Assembly: GCA_021773645.1 (NCBI GenBank)
Contig: JAJFJU010000012.1
Span: 434,001-498,000 of the forward strand
Origin: Gammaproteobacteria bacterium
Lineage (GTDB): Bacteria > Pseudomonadota > Gammaproteobacteria > HK1
Length of the DNA stretch: 64,000 bases
Reading direction: 5' to 3'
The notes under the pieces are model-generated. The model did not search any database. It had not been told where the DNA came from and saw only the letters and a program-made list of their open reading frames with translations. This document shows, piece by piece, positions 62,949 to 64,000 of the stretch (its first letter is position 1; every line of letters begins with the position of its first letter). The position numbers and the translations under genes are program-made.

Positions 62949-64000
62949 GCGTGCTGGCCGGTTTGCGGCGGATGGTAGGCGACGGTGATGTACGCGAGTT
63001 GGACTGGCACTTTGCCCGTTTTATGGCGCAACTCGATAGCGCGGAAAGTGCAGACCCAGTATTGGGAGCCTGTCTCGCCAGTGCTGCCGTGGGCCGTGGT
63101 AGTACCTGTTTGCGTCTTTCCACCTGGGCGGGTCAGACGCTTGCCGGGGGACTGCAAGTTCCCGCGCGGAAGGATTGGCAACAAACGCTCGAGGCCTCAT
63201 CGGTGGTGGGTGCGCCGGGAGAGCATGCTCCGCTTATCTTTGATGGCGATGAGCGACTGTATCTCGCTCGTTATTGGCAGGAGGAGGGGGTGCTGGCCAA
63301 GGCCCTGCGGGAGCGTGCTTTGGCGCTGCCTTCGGATGCGGATGAGGCGCTGCTTGAACGCGGTCTGGAACGGATGTTTCCAGGTGATGCCGGAGAAGCC
63401 GGTAGTCAGCGTGCCGCTGCCGCCATGGCGGTGCGCCATTCTCTGGCGGTGATCTCCGGCGGTGCGGGTACCGGCAAGACCCATACCGTGGCACGTATTC
63501 TTGCGCTGCTGGCGGAGCAGGCTTCAGCCGATAACTGGTGTGCCTTACTTGCGGCACCCACTGGCAAGGCGGCGGCGCGTTTGGCCGAGGCGGTGCGGGC
63601 GCAGAAGGTAGAACTCGGCATGGATGCGGTATTGCCTGAAACCGCGAGTACCCTGCATCGCTTGCTGGGCTATGGGGGTGGGGGTTCACCCCGCTACCAT
63701 GCCGGACGGACGCTTGTTGCTGATGTGGTGGTGGTGGATGAGGCCTCCATGGTGGACTTGCCGATGATGCGGGCACTGGTGGACGCCCTTGCCCCCACCA
63801 CCCGCCTGATTTTGCTGGGTGACAAAGATCAGCTTAGCTCGGTGGAAGTGGGTACGGTGCTCGGTGATATCTGTATTGCTGCCGGGAAGGGTGGGGTGCT
63901 CGGCCCCTGTGTACAAACTTTGCAGAAAAGCCGGCGCTTTGCTGAGTCCCAGGGTATTGGGCAGTTAGCCATGGCGATCAACGCGGGCGATAGTGAGCGG
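62945..64000 (+). CDS. recD: exodeoxyribonuclease V alpha subunit RecD, cut by window end
   Basis: 352 codons visible, no stop in the window. ATG at 62945 (TCATGAGC) follows the bridging ORF. N-terminal domain with RELDWHFARFMAQLDSAES; helicase Walker A ISGGAGTGKTHTVARIL (about 168-184); ALLAAPTGKAAARLAEAV; ASTLHRLLGYG; Walker B VVVVDEASMVDLPMM; LILLGDKDQLSSVEVGTVLGD. These are RecD superfamily 1 5'-3' helicase motifs. The N-terminal ~165 residues are of usual RecD length, so the gene looks intact despite the REP upstream. Confidence 0.95.
   Translation, partial: MSVLAGLRRMVGDGDVRELDWHFARFMAQLDSAESADPVLGACLASAAVGRGSTCLRLSTWAGQTLAGGLQVPARKDWQQTLEASSVVGAPGEHAPLIFDGDERLYLARYWQEEGVLAKALRERALALPSDADEALLERGLERMFPGDAGEAGSQRAAAAMAVRHSLAVISGGAGTGKTHTVARILALLAEQASADNWCALLAAPTGKAAARLAEAVRAQKVELGMDAVLPETASTLHRLLGYGGGGSPRYHAGRTLVADVVVVDEASMVDLPMMRALVDALAPTTRLILLGDKDQLSSVEVGTVLGDICIAAGKGGVLGPCVQTLQKSRRFAESQGIGQLAMAINAGDSER

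Noticed and set aside
62985-63452. 155-residue ORF inside recD in another frame
   Set aside because: RecD motifs are continuous in the overlapping frame; this one is Arg/Trp/Cys-rich shadow sequence.

Overview
The window is chromosomal DNA from a GC-rich gammaproteobacterium. Housekeeping genes of gammaproteobacterial type run through it: recC-recB-recD, class I adenylate cyclase cyaA, gltX with tRNA-Ala and tRNA-Glu behind it, prmB, yajQ, uup, nudC, and a split class II ribonucleotide reductase of the Pseudomonas nrdJa/nrdJb kind. A cytochrome P460-like gene, the many signalling genes and the abundant small intergenic repeats suggest a free-living or sulfur-oxidiser-like lineage (Chromatiales-type). 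That placement is inference; no marker gene here fixes it.

Layout. 1-4.9 kb (minus): exported VWA protein (cut by the window edge), fetB-fetA metal exporter, a Ser/Thr kinase with a cyclic-nucleotide-binding domain, and a PhnD-like binding protein. 5.1-12 kb: mtaB, nrdJb-nrdJa with an upstream region holding tandem NrdR boxes and a DnaA box, nudC, a thioredoxin-fold protein and a cytochrome P460. 12.3-23.7 kb: two paralogous ~900-residue membrane diguanylate cyclases, the second overlapping an HD-GYP gene. Between them lie an AT-rich SYLF gene framed by IS-like ends and the oxidative pentose phosphate genes gnd-zwf-pgl. 23.6-32.8 kb: DedA/disulfide-reductase fusion, yadGH-type ABC exporter, yajQ, ydcH-like, uup, a beta-hydroxyacid dehydrogenase, a DsbA-like protein and a DUF3108 protein. 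32.9-41 kb: GAF/HD-GYP, prmB, CDF transporter, aroC, MFS transporter, a small exported protein, and leuC without leuD behind it. 41-53 kb: voltage-gated K+-type channel, cyaA, then a Ser/Thr phosphorylation cluster (exported protein, SPOR-like membrane protein, kinase, PP2C phosphatase, and divergently a PPIase and an FHA-linked class III cyclase). 53-64 kb: tRNA-Val, gltX, tRNA-Ala, tRNA-Glu, a 5'-nucleotidase and recCBD.

Two themes stand out. The first is second-messenger and phospho-signalling density: two diguanylate cyclases, two HD-GYP proteins, YajQ, two unrelated adenylate cyclases, a kinase with a cNMP-binding domain, and a kinase/phosphatase/FHA set. The second is small repeats: a ~145 bp MITE-like family (four copies), a second MITE-like family (one full copy and a likely remnant) and a palindromic REP family built on GTAGGGCGGACCATG. 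Members of all three families supply the stop codons of adjoining genes. One REP pair sits between recB and recD and creates a bridging small ORF that overlaps both genes by ATGA.

No transposase, CRISPR array or rRNA gene was seen. All functional calls come from reading motifs by eye; no database search was run.
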